A stretch of DNA of 64,000 nt from a bacterium DOLZORAL124_38_8 (GCA_002747745.1 PDQG01000006.1:97970-161969), one strand, 5' to 3'; shown: positions 34,368 to 43,886, numbered from the stretch's first letter. Notes: generated from the sequence alone by a model not told the origin. Program-made: numbers and translations.

Positions 34368-35405
34368 TTACCACAAAGTGCCTTCTGGGTGTCCAAATCG
34401 GTCTGAAGCTTTTGGAGTCAAAATTCGTCCACGAGGAGTTTTTTGCAAAAATCCCTCTCGAATGAGGAACGGTTCAATCATATCCTCAATGGTATTTTCA
34501 TCCTCACCAATAGCCGCCGCAATAGTTGAAACCCCAACGGGTCCTCCGTTAAATTTTTGAGCCACTACGTGCAAATATTCTTGATCAGCTCTATCTAATC
34601 CGGCTTTATCTACCGACATTTGCTGTAAAGATTTTTCCACCACTTTTTTCGTAATGACACCTGCGTGTTCTATTTCTGCAAAATCTCTCATACGACGCAG
34701 TAATCGGTTTGCAATCCGAGGTGTTCGTCGCGAAGCCCCCGCCAAAACAACCGCTGCCGTCGGTTCGATTTCGACGTTTAGGATTTGGGCTGAACGAGTA
34801 ATAATTTGTTCTAATTCTTCTGGTTGGTAATAACGCAATTTTTCAATATGACCAAACCGATCACGCAATGGCCCCGACAACATTGAAGCTCGAGTAGTAG
34901 CCCCTAAAAGCGTGAATTTCGGCACATCCATTCGCATGGTTCGAGCGCTTGGACCTTTCCCAATCACCAAATCAATCGCAAAATCTTCCATAGCCGTGTA
35001 CAAAATTTCTTCAATGGGTAATCGCAACCGATGAATTTCATCAATAAACAAAAAATCTCCCGCCTTCAGATTCGTTAAAATGGCTGCCAAATCGCCAGGT
35101 TTTTCCAACGCCGGCCCCGAGGTAATCCGCAGATTCCCCTGCATTTCGGTAGCAATAATATTCGCAATCGTGGTTTTTCCTAATCCTGGCGGACCATAAA
35201 ACAAAATATGATCCAACGACTCCCCTCTTTTTTGGGCGGCGGCAGTAAACACCTTCATGTTATTTTTTACCTCCGTTTGCCCGACATAATCATCAAACTT
35301 TTTCGGACGTAGCTGGTTTTCAAATTCGTCTCCTGTTGTGGTATTTACTGGACACACCACCGAATTTTCGCCCGAATGATTTAGCTTTTCTTCAAAAATT
35401 GCCAT
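34368..35405 (-). CDS. ruvB: Holliday junction branch migration helicase RuvB
   Basis: RuvB is the hexameric motor that drives branch migration with RuvA. Walker A GPPGLGKT is at 71-78, the DEIHRL Walker B box follows, and the sensor block GATTRASMLSGPLRDRFG is intact. The C-terminal winged helix has GGPVGVSTIAAAIGEDENTIEDMIEPFLI and GFLQKTPRGR. The 345-residue length is normal. ruvA and ruvC are not next to it. The gene is convergent with elp3. Confidence 0.96.
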   Translation of the reverse strand: MAIFEEKLNHSGENSVVCPVNTTTGDEFENQLRPKKFDDYVGQTEVKNNMKVFTAAAQKRGESLDHILFYGPPGLGKTTIANIIATEMQGNLRITSGPALEKPGDLAAILTNLKAGDFLFIDEIHRLRLPIEEILYTAMEDFAIDLVIGKGPSARTMRMDVPKFTLLGATTRASMLSGPLRDRFGHIEKLRYYQPEELEQIITRSAQILNVEIEPTAAVVLAGASRRTPRIANRLLRRMRDFAEIEHAGVITKKVVEKSLQQMSVDKAGLDRADQEYLHVVAQKFNGGPVGVSTIAAAIGEDENTIEDMIEPFLIREGFLQKTPRGRILTPKASDRFGHPEGTLW

Positions 35406-35473
35406 ATTAGTTTCATTTTAACGGAGAAAAAAAAACAAACAACTTCTTCTGCTTCGCTTTCTCTATAAATATC

Positions 35474-35502
35474 TTGAAAAAAAACGAATTATATGATACA
35501 AT
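35474..35502 (+). promoter_or_regulatory. Promoter for the 35.5-kb membrane protein pair
   Basis: TTGAAA (35474-35479), a 17-nt spacer and TACAAT (35497-35502) lie 26 nt before the ATG at 35529. Confidence 0.6.
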
Positions 35503-35528
35503 GAAGCGATAAATTGAGACTCAAAATC

Positions 35529-36020
35529 ATGAAACAACAAAAACTTGGAACGTTTATCGACCAATGGACAGCGTATGACCATTATCCACACTACCGAAAA
35601 CCGCTGTGGTACGTTTGGTTCTGTCTTTTATTTTTTGGAATCGCCGCTTTATGTATTTGGGTCGATCCAGTACGAGGTTGGATTACCGCCTTAGCCTTTT
35701 TTGTAACAGCCGCCTTTTATTTTTGGACGCACCGAAACGGACACGAAACGCACGAAATAAAGATATACAGCGAAGCTTTGGTAATTCAAGACAAAATAAT
35801 CCCATTCAAAGATATCGCGGAATATTGGTTTGTATACGACGTAGGCGTAGCCGTATTAAACCTTGAAAAAAGAAAAAAGAAAGCCCCTAAAATATCCTTA
35901 CAAATGGGCGATAAGACGCCAGATTTTTTCCGAGCGGCATTTAACAAAACCGCTCTCAACGAAAACACCGAAAAAAAAGAGTCACTGACGGATTTATGGA
36001 TTCGAGCTCTAAAACTTTAA
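35529..36020 (+). CDS. Small two-helix membrane protein, PH-like domain possible (163 aa)
   Basis: Two adjacent membrane helices (WYVWFCLLFFGIAALCIWV and WITALAFFVTAAFYFWT) are followed by a soluble domain of about 100 residues with alternating strands (EIKIYSEALVIQDKIIPFKDIAEYWF). That domain resembles the bacterial PH-like domain often fused to two helices. The frame opens at a TTG (35514), but the ATG at 35529 is used here. It ends 9 bp before the next gene, suggesting co-transcription. The function is unknown. Confidence 0.65.
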   Translation: MKQQKLGTFIDQWTAYDHYPHYRKPLWYVWFCLLFFGIAALCIWVDPVRGWITALAFFVTAAFYFWTHRNGHETHEIKIYSEALVIQDKIIPFKDIAEYWFVYDVGVAVLNLEKRKKKAPKISLQMGDKTPDFFRAAFNKTALNENTEKKESLTDLWIRALKL

Positions 36021-36029
36021 GTAATACAT

Positions 36030-37718
36030 ATGAAATTTCTGCATTCACCTCTTTCAAAATATCAAATCTGCACCAAGTTTGTGTGGAAAGAGCTTTTGGA
36101 AACGGCGAATTTGAGCAAAGAATACTTAAAATCGAATATTTGTAATGAAGCAGAAAAAGCTCGTCAACCGCTTGAAACCGCTTTAACCTTTCAAGAAGCT
36201 GCTAAAAACAGAACCAACCTCAAAGAAGCCCTTGAGTCACAAAAGGCGCTTGATATTTGGAGACAGAAATCAAAAAATTTAGAAAATTTAATAAAAAACA
36301 AACTTGAAACAAAGTATGCTGGATTTGCGGATAGAATAATACAAGAAGTCGAAGCTATGGGACTGACGGGAAAAAAGAAAATGGAAGTCCTAAATGAAAA
36401 AATTAAAGGGGTTGCCGAAACAATTAGCCTCGATCCGCAAATTAATAAATCCACCCGTGAATTATTTGAATTTGGAGAAACACAAACAGGACTCGCCTTG
36501 GGCGTTTTGGCTTTACGAGGACTCAGCCCAGGAGCCAAAGTTTTGTCAGCTAAGTCCTTTAAAATGGTACTTATTACGACGCTTATTTCTCAACCGATTG
36601 TCGGAAAAGTTGGATCCGAGATTGTCCCCTACATAAAAACAACCGTTGGAACCTTCCTTGAAGTACTGGGAAGAACGATGTTTGCTGGTTCAAACGGAAA
36701 ATTCAAAGAAGAATTACTCAATAGTCTTGATGGTGGAGACCCAGTTGAATACTTATTGACTGGACGAGATCGATATGAAAGAGACAAAAACAAAATAAAA
36801 GATCCTGAAAACCTCCAAGATTTACAAAAAATAGACCGCTATTTAGGGCACGAGTTTAAAGATTTTTACACGGCAAAAAATGAGTACCAAACTCAGCCTG
36901 AAAAAATGACTAAACAAATCCCTCGATTGGCTGAATTTTGTGCCAGTACCATAAAATCCAATATTTCGCCGCAAGAGCTTGAACTGGCTATTCGAAAAAT
37001 GAACAACAATGAGTGGGATGATGAAGTCATAAAAAAAGCGTTTGTTATGACGCATATGGGAACCGTGGTACAATTTATGCAATACACGGCTTCAGCTTCA
37101 GATCGAGACACATTCTTTGATTTGGTACGGAAAAATCTTGATGATCCCAAAAATGAAGCGTTAAATACGGCGAAAATAAACAATTATTTCCCGGGGCTCA
37201 ATGCCGAACGCATGAGTAACCGAGAAAAATCACAAGTTTTGGATTTCCTAAAAGGTGGATTTTCTGGTTTGGCCGTAACAGCCGTAGTTGGTTCGTTGTT
37301 ATTTGGTCAATTATTCTCATTTATTGGAAATATTTTCCGAGCAACCGAATGGAGTTCTAGTGGGTACAAAGTACTAGCCAAACCATTTGAATGGAGTAAA
37401 AGATTGATTGACAAAACGCTCTTAAAACCATTTTCATCACTGAAAGAAGTATTCACTACCAAGAAAAAAGCCAAAGCCTTTGATGTGGTCGTCAAAACCT
37501 TACACAAAGGAAACAAAAAGAAGAAAAATCCAAGTATCTTGACGAAGAAAGAAACGAAAAAATTGTTAAAACTGCCCAAAGAACAGAAGATAAAAGCAAT
37601 GGAAACATTGCAAGAACAGTATAACAAAAAGGATTTTGATATCACCGCTGATGAATTCTGGAAAATGCCAGGAATCAAGGACGTCGCGAATGATATTCGC
37701 GAAACAGCTACTAATTAA
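36030..37718 (+). CDS. Large helical membrane protein of unknown function (562 aa)
   Basis: The protein has a charged helical N-terminus and one hydrophobic block near 150-190 (GLALGVLALRGLSPGAKVL). A central polar region follows, then a second hydrophobic block near 413-433 (GLAVTAVVGSLLFGQLFSFIG) and a Lys-rich C-terminus of about 100 residues. I recognise no domain. The general style (long, basic, helical, few hydrophobic stretches) is like the 606-residue protein at 26.2 kb, but I see no clear sequence match. Its stop codon overlaps the convergent lipoprotein gene by 4 nt. Confidence 0.6.
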   Translation: MKFLHSPLSKYQICTKFVWKELLETANLSKEYLKSNICNEAEKARQPLETALTFQEAAKNRTNLKEALESQKALDIWRQKSKNLENLIKNKLETKYAGFADRIIQEVEAMGLTGKKKMEVLNEKIKGVAETISLDPQINKSTRELFEFGETQTGLALGVLALRGLSPGAKVLSAKSFKMVLITTLISQPIVGKVGSEIVPYIKTTVGTFLEVLGRTMFAGSNGKFKEELLNSLDGGDPVEYLLTGRDRYERDKNKIKDPENLQDLQKIDRYLGHEFKDFYTAKNEYQTQPEKMTKQIPRLAEFCASTIKSNISPQELELAIRKMNNNEWDDEVIKKAFVMTHMGTVVQFMQYTASASDRDTFFDLVRKNLDDPKNEALNTAKINNYFPGLNAERMSNREKSQVLDFLKGGFSGLAVTAVVGSLLFGQLFSFIGNIFRATEWSSSGYKVLAKPFEWSKRLIDKTLLKPFSSLKEVFTTKKKAKAFDVVVKTLHKGNKKKKNPSILTKKETKKLLKLPKEQKIKAMETLQEQYNKKDFDITADEFWKMPGIKDVANDIRETATN

Positions 37719-38476
37719 TCTTCCAACTCGCTCAACGGAATATTTACTACTTGTGGACCATCAGAATAAGCCGCTACTTGATATTGTGGGAAATAAAACC
37801 GTAATTCGTTTGCTTCCGTACGCACAAAGTTTGTAAAGTTTTCGACTTTTGGTTCTGTTCCTTCTTGCACCCATTTTTCATCAGGAGCTTCTATTTGTTT
37901 CATCAATTTTTGACGAACCACTGTTGAAAGTTTCTTCAATTTCAATTCTGTTACCGATCCTAATACATCCTCTAACGATAAGACTTTTTGACTTTTTTTA
38001 TCATACATGAGCGTCTTAAAATTGGTCATTCCATGATTTCCTCCAGTGAAAACATAGTAAGTATAAACAAATGAGCTTTGTTCATCATTATCCATTACCG
38101 TTTCTACGGTTCCCTCTAACACACTTTCTAAAACTTTTGATTTATTTTTTTTAAGTGAATTTTTAAAATTATCGACCGAATCTTTGAACAATGCTTGAAT
38201 GACTTCGTTCAACTTTTTGTTATTTTGAAACACAGGATACTCAATATTAATTGAATAAAGTTTTCCAGTTTCTTCTATTTTTTTAGTTGTGTCAGATACT
38301 TTTGGAGCGTCCTTTTCGGATTTTCCTGATTCTTTGGTCGTCGTGGTTGAAGATAATTCACAAACTTTTGATTGTTCATTCCAACTTCCCCCTTTATCCA
38401 AACAATCATCAATATCTAAAAACTCACACCCTGATAAGAAACATACCGCAATACTGAATAATACAAATTTTTTCAT
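37715..38476 (-). CDS. Lipoprotein with DUF4163/DUF3298 (RsiV-like) domains
   Basis: Signal peptide with lipobox FLSGC, then a second short Cys pair (DDCLDKGG...KVCEL) and a Ser/Thr/Lys linker. The rest matches the DUF4163 + DUF3298 pair found in RsiV-type anti-sigma factors and lysozyme-binding proteins: IEYPVF near the start, YTYYVFTGGNHGMTNF in the middle and the closing FYFPQYQVAAYSDGPQVVNIPLSEL. It is probably an outer-face lipoprotein. A sensing role is inferred only from the family. It sits 24 bp downstream of dnaB. Confidence 0.8.
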   Translation of the reverse strand: MKKFVLFSIAVCFLSGCEFLDIDDCLDKGGSWNEQSKVCELSSTTTTKESGKSEKDAPKVSDTTKKIEETGKLYSINIEYPVFQNNKKLNEVIQALFKDSVDNFKNSLKKNKSKVLESVLEGTVETVMDNDEQSSFVYTYYVFTGGNHGMTNFKTLMYDKKSQKVLSLEDVLGSVTELKLKKLSTVVRQKLMKQIEAPDEKWVQEGTEPKVENFTNFVRTEANELRFYFPQYQVAAYSDGPQVVNIPLSELED

Positions 38477-38500
38477 TAGATTATAGGTTAAAAAATATAA

Positions 38501-39862
38501 TTAAAATCCGCTTTGCCAATCTTTTGGCAAATCAGCAAATTCCATTTTACTTCGATCAAACTTAACATTTACGCGCCCAACTGACCCATTCCGGTGTTTA
38601 ATCACATTAACTTCCAATTGTCCCGCTTGTTCTGAATCTTCATTATAATAATCATCTCGATAAAGCATCATAATTACATCGGCATCTTGCTCAATAGACC
38701 CAGAATCCCGCAAATCAGACATGATTGGTCGTTTATCGGGGCGACTTTCTACGTTCCGAGATAACTGCGAAAGTGCAATAACGGGAATATGTAACTCACG
38801 TGCTAATTGTTTTAAACTTCGAGAAATTTCAGCAATTTCTTGCACTCGATTAAGAGGATTTTGCCCCGACATAAGTTGCAGATAATCAATAATCAACATA
38901 TCTAACCCATGTTCCATTTGGAGTCGTCGGGCTTTGGCCCGCAACTCTACAATCGAATGCCCCATTGAATCATCAATAAAAATAGGCGCCGAACTTAATT
39001 CATCCATAACGGGTCCCATTTTATCAAAATCCGATTCTTCCAATTTTCCTTTATGCAATTTCCATGAATCAATATGTAACCGCGAACACAACATCCTTTC
39101 GACCATTTGTTCTTTCGACATTTCCAACGAAATAATCGCAACCTTTTTTCCTGACTCGATGGCCGCTTTTTGTGCAAAATCTAAACAAAGAGCGGTTTTC
39201 CCCATTGACGGACGAGCAGCCAAAACCACCAAATCTGACGCATTAAATCCACCATTTAGTTTTGAATCTAAATCTTTTAATTTCGTTGGAATCCGATTGG
39301 CCGTAGCCAATTCTGGATTATCATGAATTTCACAGAATTTTTCGTAACTTTTTGTCAAAATCTCTTTAATCGGCACAAATTTGTCTTTCAAAAACGTTTG
39401 TGAAATTGAAAACACTCGTTTTTCAGCGGCTTCTAGTAGCTCTTCAATTGATTTTTCGGCATCATACCCCAAACCCGTAATCTCTTGTCCAGCTGAAATT
39501 AGATTTCGTAAAGTAGCTCGGTGTTTTACCAATTGTGCATACTGAAACACATGCGTGGCGGTGGGAACTTCATTTTGAATCTCTGCCAAAAATTCTGGTC
39601 CTCCAATTAATTCTAATTTTTTATTAGCTTGTAACTTGGTCGAAACCGTTACTAAATCAATTGGTTCACTTTTTTGAAACAAATCCAAAATAGCTTCATA
39701 AATAAACCGATGATGATCGTGATAAAAATCTTCAGGACGAATTAAATCGGCCACTTTCACTAACGATTCTTTTTCTAACAAAAAACACCCTAACACCGAC
39801 CGTTCTGCTTCTGTTGCGGCGGGTGTTACTTGTTTTTGTATATGAGATAAATCTTGATTCAT
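38501..39862 (-). CDS. dnaB: Replicative DNA helicase DnaB
   Basis: This is the hexameric helicase at the replication fork. The N-terminal helical domain starts PAATEAERSVLGCFLL. The RecA-like domain has Walker A AARPSMGKT (215-223), EMSKEQMVERML, the Walker B block LDMLIIDYLQLM and SDLRDSGSIEQDADVI, and ends DRSKMEFADL. The 453-residue length is normal and no intein is present. It is the fifth gene of a same-strand run that starts with murB. Confidence 0.97.
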   Translation of the reverse strand: MNQDLSHIQKQVTPAATEAERSVLGCFLLEKESLVKVADLIRPEDFYHDHHRFIYEAILDLFQKSEPIDLVTVSTKLQANKKLELIGGPEFLAEIQNEVPTATHVFQYAQLVKHRATLRNLISAGQEITGLGYDAEKSIEELLEAAEKRVFSISQTFLKDKFVPIKEILTKSYEKFCEIHDNPELATANRIPTKLKDLDSKLNGGFNASDLVVLAARPSMGKTALCLDFAQKAAIESGKKVAIISLEMSKEQMVERMLCSRLHIDSWKLHKGKLEESDFDKMGPVMDELSSAPIFIDDSMGHSIVELRAKARRLQMEHGLDMLIIDYLQLMSGQNPLNRVQEIAEISRSLKQLARELHIPVIALSQLSRNVESRPDKRPIMSDLRDSGSIEQDADVIMMLYRDDYYNEDSEQAGQLEVNVIKHRNGSVGRVNVKFDRSKMEFADLPKDWQSGF

Positions 39863-39882
39863 AAAAATATATCAATAAGCAA

Positions 39883-41325
39883 TTACTTCTCAGTGGCGGT
39901 GAATAAATTATGTGCTACTTGCAATACTTTGTCTTCTCCTAAGTTTGGTCCGATGAATTGCACCCCTACTGGTAACCCCGTAGAAGCCATTCCAAACGGA
40001 ACTGAAATTCCACAAACTCCTGCCAACGAAGACGGTACCGTAAACATATCTTCTAAATACATTTTTACGGGATCGTCATTTTGTTCCCCAATTTTAAACG
40101 CCGTAGCTGGTGAAACAGGGGCTAACAACACATCCACTTTTTTAAATGCGTCTTCAAAATCTTGTTTAATAAGTGTCCGAACTTTTTGCGCTTTTTTATA
40201 AAATTGATCAGCGTATCCAGCACTTAACGCAAACGTCCCCAAAATAATTCGCCGTTTTACTTCCGCTCCAAATCCATTTTCACGCGTAGTTTCATACAAA
40301 TCTTGTAAGTCTTCTTTTGGCACGCCAGCTCCAAATCGAATCCCATCAAATCGAGCCATATTCGCCGAAATCTCTGACGGTGCCAAAATATAATACGCCG
40401 CCACTCCGTATTTGGTATGTGGCAATGACACTTCTACTAACTCTGCCCCCAAGTCTTCTAATAACACTTTTGCTGCTTGCAACACTTGTTTTACATTTTC
40501 ATCCAATCCTTCCCCTTCAAAATACTCTTTTGGAACCCCAATTTTCATTCCTGCAACGGAATTTTTCAAATTACTCGTAAAATCTAAAGACTCAGAATGA
40601 CTCGAAGTAGAATCTTTAACATCTTTCCCCGCCATTATTTCCATTAAAATGGCACAATCTTCTGGGGTTTTTGCAATAGGACCAATGGTGTCTAATGATG
40701 AAGCCATCGGAATTGTTCCAAAGCGAGACACTCGTCCGTATGACACTTTTAACCCCGTTACCCCACAAAAATGAGCTGGCACACGGATAGAACCTCCAGT
40801 ATCAGTCCCAACGGACATAGTAGCCATATTGGCGGCCACCGCTGCCGCTGACCCACCAGAACTTCCTCCAGACACATACGCTAAATTGTGCGGGTTTTTG
40901 GTTACCCCAAAAGCAGACGTTTCTGTCGAAACTCCCATCGTAAACTCATCGGTATTGTTTTTCCCTAACAAAACCACTCCTGACTCTTTCAGCTTTTTCC
41001 AAACCGTAGCATCGTATGGCGGAACAAAGTTTTTCAGCATGTTTGAACTGGCGGTAGTTTTAATTCCAGCGGTACATACCACATCTTTTAACGCAATTGG
41101 CATACCGTCTATCTTTGATAACAACTCACCGTTTTCTCGTCGAGCATCAGCCGCATCAGCCATTTCTCGTGCCAAATCAAAAGTAGTTGTTACAAAGGCA
41201 TTGATATTTCCATCTTCTGATTGAATTTGTTCAATAAAACTCTCCGTTATTTCACGCGAAGACACCTCTCCGCTTCGAAATTTTTCAATCAATTTTGCCA
41301 AACTCAGGGTACATAATTTTGTCAT
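39883..41325 (-). CDS. gatA: Aspartyl/glutamyl-tRNA amidotransferase subunit A
   Basis: GatA is the amidase of GatCAB, which turns Glu-tRNA(Gln) into Gln-tRNA(Gln), and often Asp-tRNA(Asn) into Asn-tRNA(Asn). The amidase-signature triad elements are visible: the Lys in GMPIALKDVV, GGSSGGSAAAVAA, and GTDTGGSIRVPA with the catalytic serines. The frame extends to 41352, but the ATG at 41325, 2 nt after the gatC stop, is the sensible start, giving 480 residues. gatB is not in this window. Confidence 0.95.
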   Translation of the reverse strand: MTKLCTLSLAKLIEKFRSGEVSSREITESFIEQIQSEDGNINAFVTTTFDLAREMADAADARRENGELLSKIDGMPIALKDVVCTAGIKTTASSNMLKNFVPPYDATVWKKLKESGVVLLGKNNTDEFTMGVSTETSAFGVTKNPHNLAYVSGGSSGGSAAAVAANMATMSVGTDTGGSIRVPAHFCGVTGLKVSYGRVSRFGTIPMASSLDTIGPIAKTPEDCAILMEIMAGKDVKDSTSSHSESLDFTSNLKNSVAGMKIGVPKEYFEGEGLDENVKQVLQAAKVLLEDLGAELVEVSLPHTKYGVAAYYILAPSEISANMARFDGIRFGAGVPKEDLQDLYETTRENGFGAEVKRRIILGTFALSAGYADQFYKKAQKVRTLIKQDFEDAFKKVDVLLAPVSPATAFKIGEQNDDPVKMYLEDMFTVPSSLAGVCGISVPFGMASTGLPVGVQFIGPNLGEDKVLQVAHNLFTATEK

Positions 41326-41327
41326 AT

Positions 41328-41618
41328 TTATTTTACAACTCTTGAAATACAAATCATATCATTCTCTACCGGTTGTGGGCTTTGTGCCAACAACTCTTTT
41401 TCTATTGGACATAATTCAACTAAATCTTCCTGCATTACATTTTCCAGTCCGTTCACCTGCGAAGTTTCCTCAACCGTTTCTAAATCTAACGCTTGTAATT
41501 GTTCGATTAACCCCAAAATATTTTGAATATCTTTCGTTTGTGATTCTAATTCGTCTTCGGTTAAATGTAATCGGGCTAGTTTGGCCAAATGCGACACTAA
41601 ATCTTTCGTTATTTGCAT
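41328..41618 (-). CDS. gatC: Aspartyl/glutamyl-tRNA amidotransferase subunit C
   Basis: GatC is the 96-residue clamp that wraps GatA and GatB. It has the family start (ITKDLVSHLAKLARLHLTEDELE) and the DIQNILGLIEQLQALDLETVEETSQV core, and ends in a conserved basic VK. It is coupled to its neighbours: the ATG (41618) overlaps the stop of the upstream membrane gene by 1 nt, and the stop lies 2 nt before gatA. This confirms an operon with GatA. Confidence 0.95.
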   Translation of the reverse strand: MQITKDLVSHLAKLARLHLTEDELESQTKDIQNILGLIEQLQALDLETVEETSQVNGLENVMQEDLVELCPIEKELLAQSPQPVENDMICISRVVK

Positions 41619-41929
41619 TACTTAAAAGTCTTTAATAAACTTGATACATCAAATTTTCCAATCGCGTTTTTAAATGAATTTTGGGTTGATTCATATTGTT
41701 CTGAAACTTCCTGCACCGATTTATTGACGCTATTTACCAAAGAATAAAGTGCCATTCCGCCCCAAAGTATCAAAAATAATATCAGCAATATCAAGAAATT
41801 ATTAGAAATCCATGACAAAAGTGATTTCCACCAAGGTACATGAACTTCCTGTTTTAGTTTAACCAGTTCTTCAAACAAAACATCAAGTTTTTTATTCGGA
41901 TGTAAGCTTTCAAATTCATTTTTTTTCAT
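41618..41929 (-). CDS. Small single-helix membrane protein (103 aa)
   Basis: A soluble N-terminus of about 40 residues leads to one strong membrane helix (FLILLILFLILWGGMALYSLV) and a helical C-terminal segment of about 35 residues that may form a coiled coil. No family is recognised. It lies between murB (12 nt upstream) and gatC (1-nt overlap), so it is expressed with both. The position gives no clear hint of function. Confidence 0.65.
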   Translation of the reverse strand: MKKNEFESLHPNKKLDVLFEELVKLKQEVHVPWWKSLLSWISNNFLILLILFLILWGGMALYSLVNSVNKSVQEVSEQYESTQNSFKNAIGKFDVSSLLKTFK

Positions 41930-41941
41930 CGCGAGCCTAAT

Positions 41942-42952
41942 TTACAAAATATTCACTTCAATTTCAAGTTCAATCGCAAACTTTTCTTGCACCAATGCTT
42001 TAATTTTTTGTGCGACAGCCACTACGTCTTTTCCAGTAGCATCACCATTATTTATCAAGACCAAAGCCTGCTTTGGGTGTACGCCTACCGCTCCAAACGA
42101 TTTTCCTTTTAATCCAAGCGTATCAATCAACCACCCCGCCGGAATTTTTATTTGATTTTCGGCGATTTCATAAAATGGCATATCGGGAAACTCTGCTTGA
42201 ATTTGCAAAAAACGAGCCCTTGAAACCACGGGGTTTTTAAAGAAACTCCCAGCGTTCCCTATTTTTTTCGGATCGGGCAATTTTTCCGTCCGTATTTTTA
42301 CCACGGCCTGACGCACATCCGCAATCGTGGACGCAGTAATTTTTAACTCGGCAAGCGTGTTTTTTATGGCTCCATACGATGTTTTTACTACTGGATTTTT
42401 GTCCAACCGAAACACAACCGACACAATACACCATTGCCCTTTTTCGGCGTTTTTAAATACCGAGTCTCGGTATCCAAACGCACAATCGGAATGAGAAAAT
42501 ATTTTTTTCTTTCCTGTTTCTAGGTGAACAGCCGTTAACGACTCAAACACATCTTTTATTTCGACTCCATAGGCGCCAATATTCTGCACCGGGCAAGTTC
42601 CTACTTTACCAGGAATCAGCGATAGGTTTTCCAAGCCCCCAAATCCTTGTTCAACCGTCCAACCAACAAACTCGTCCCAGTTCTCACCAGCCATCGCCTC
42701 CACCAAAACCGAAGTTTCATCTTCTGACAAAATCTTAATCCCTTTTATATTTGGCTGAATAACTAAACCATCAAAATCTTGTGTAAAAACCACATTACTC
42801 CCTTCACCTAAAATTAATTTTTTCTCATTTTTATGCTCTACAAGCACCGATTGCAAATCAGCCACCGATGAAACCTCGGCATAAAGTTTAGCCGTAGCGG
42901 TCACACCAAAAGTGTTTAAGGTTTGTAGCGAGTAGTCTTTTTGAATGTTCAT
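41942..42952 (-). CDS. murB: UDP-N-acetylenolpyruvoylglucosamine reductase
   Basis: MurB reduces the enolpyruvyl group to make UDP-MurNAc. The FAD-binding motifs are present: LGEGSNVVFTQDFDGLVI near 47-64, GENWDEFVGWTVEQGFGGLENLSLIPGKVG and QNIGAYGVEI. The substrate-side blocks GNAGSFFKNPVV and AGWLIDTLGLKG also match. The frame runs to a TTG at 43012. MNIQKDYSL at 42952 (or the ATG at 42958) is the natural start, giving 336 residues. It heads the operon murB, small membrane gene, gatC, gatA, dnaB, lipoprotein. Confidence 0.95.
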   Translation of the reverse strand: MNIQKDYSLQTLNTFGVTATAKLYAEVSSVADLQSVLVEHKNEKKLILGEGSNVVFTQDFDGLVIQPNIKGIKILSEDETSVLVEAMAGENWDEFVGWTVEQGFGGLENLSLIPGKVGTCPVQNIGAYGVEIKDVFESLTAVHLETGKKKIFSHSDCAFGYRDSVFKNAEKGQWCIVSVVFRLDKNPVVKTSYGAIKNTLAELKITASTIADVRQAVVKIRTEKLPDPKKIGNAGSFFKNPVVSRARFLQIQAEFPDMPFYEIAENQIKIPAGWLIDTLGLKGKSFGAVGVHPKQALVLINNGDATGKDVVAVAQKIKALVQEKFAIELEIEVNIL

Positions 42953-43064
42953 TTGCATTATTTTAAACAGTCTAAAAAAATAATCTAATAATTTCACGCT
43001 TTTGCTTGACAAAAAAAAAAAACATTTAAATTCTCAATGAATATAAATTTTAAAACTCAAAAAA

Positions 43065-43661
43065 ATGAATGAAAATTTGCCTATTTCCAAAGAAAAAAAG
43101 TCTGTAAATTTATCTATTACCAACCAACTGGAAAAATATTTTCAAAATTGGAGTGAAGAAGTTTGCCAAGCAGTTTCTCTTATAATAAAAGGCTCAATTG
43201 TATTCGGTGGTTTATACGGTGGTTTGTACATAGCTGGACAAATAGAAGATAGCTTGGCCAAACATCGATTAATAAAAATGGGATTTTCAGCCGATGCTAT
43301 TGAGTCCGTATCAAACGAATCGGATATTCCGTACGAGGACATAGAAGACATGTTGAAACTGCGGGATAGCCAACTCAAAAATATTAATAAAGATAGATTC
43401 AATAACAACATTGGACCATTTGATACGGATGATTTAAATTTCTTTCTTAATCTAACACAAAATAAAGGAAAATGTCTGGCTGATATTTTAGCCGAACGAA
43501 CCGCGCAATTGGAAGGTGTAAAACTACAAAAGACTATGAGTCCAAAGGAATTTGAAACTTTAAGACAAATGATTCAGGAAAAAATGCAGGCAAATGACAC
43601 AATTCCGGTTGGGCACTTACAAATTACTCTAGAAAAAGGTCTTCATAATCCCCAAGAATAA
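43065..43661 (+). CDS. Orphan membrane protein of unknown function (198 aa)
   Basis: It has a short polar N-terminus and a hydrophobic segment near 41-62 (LIIKGSIVFGGLYGGLYIAG). A mainly helical acidic region follows. I recognise no domain. The gene is divergent from murB. A TTGACA (43006-43011) followed by a poly-A spacer lies upstream, but no good -10 is placed at 17 nt. A terminator follows at 43670-43689. Confidence 0.6.
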   Translation: MNENLPISKEKKSVNLSITNQLEKYFQNWSEEVCQAVSLIIKGSIVFGGLYGGLYIAGQIEDSLAKHRLIKMGFSADAIESVSNESDIPYEDIEDMLKLRDSQLKNINKDRFNNNIGPFDTDDLNFFLNLTQNKGKCLADILAERTAQLEGVKLQKTMSPKEFETLRQMIQEKMQANDTIPVGHLQITLEKGLHNPQE

Positions 43662-43669
43662 AATCCATC

Positions 43670-43689
43670 ATTCCCGAGAAATCGGGAAT
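43670..43689 (+). terminator. Terminator after the orphan membrane gene
   Basis: The 8-bp stem ATTCCCGA/TCGGGAAT with a GAAA tetraloop is followed by CTTTTATTTG. It is a standard intrinsic terminator for the plus strand. Confidence 0.8.
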
Positions 43690-43713
43690 CTTTTATTTGT
43701 GCATTTATAAGAG

Positions 43714-43785
43714 ATACCCAATCAAGTTGGGTATGAGGATCTTATACTATAAAAATACAGAAAATCCCTGCACTACGATGCAGGG
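43714..43785. other. Two further hairpins between orphan gene and leuS
   Basis: Two more perfect stems follow the terminator: ATACCCAA/TTGGGTAT (43714-43734) and CCCTGCA/TGCAGGG (43766-43785). On the minus strand they lie downstream of leuS. They may be its terminators or part of a small structured RNA. No known RNA family is recognised. Confidence 0.5.
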
Positions 43786-43808
43786 TCTTCGAAATATTTT
43801 TTCAAACA

Positions 43809-43886
43809 TCACTTCGCCGTATTTGAGTTTTTCTTTGTGTTTTTCGGCATAAGTTCTGCCAGCCAATCACTTCGTTCTTGGGGCAT
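43809..43886 (-). CDS. Possible 25-residue peptide coupled to leuS
   Basis: A short frame (MPQERSDWLAELMPKNTKK...) begins with an ATG that overlaps the leuS stop as TGATG, a coupling arrangement also seen elsewhere in this window. The peptide is charged and has no known motif. It could be real or a chance frame. Confidence 0.3.
   Translation of the reverse strand: MPQERSDWLAELMPKNTKKNSNTAK

Noticed and set aside
43714..43785. A riboswitch upstream of the orphan gene or leuS
   Set aside because: The hairpins lie at gene ends, not before starts, and match no known aptamer pattern.
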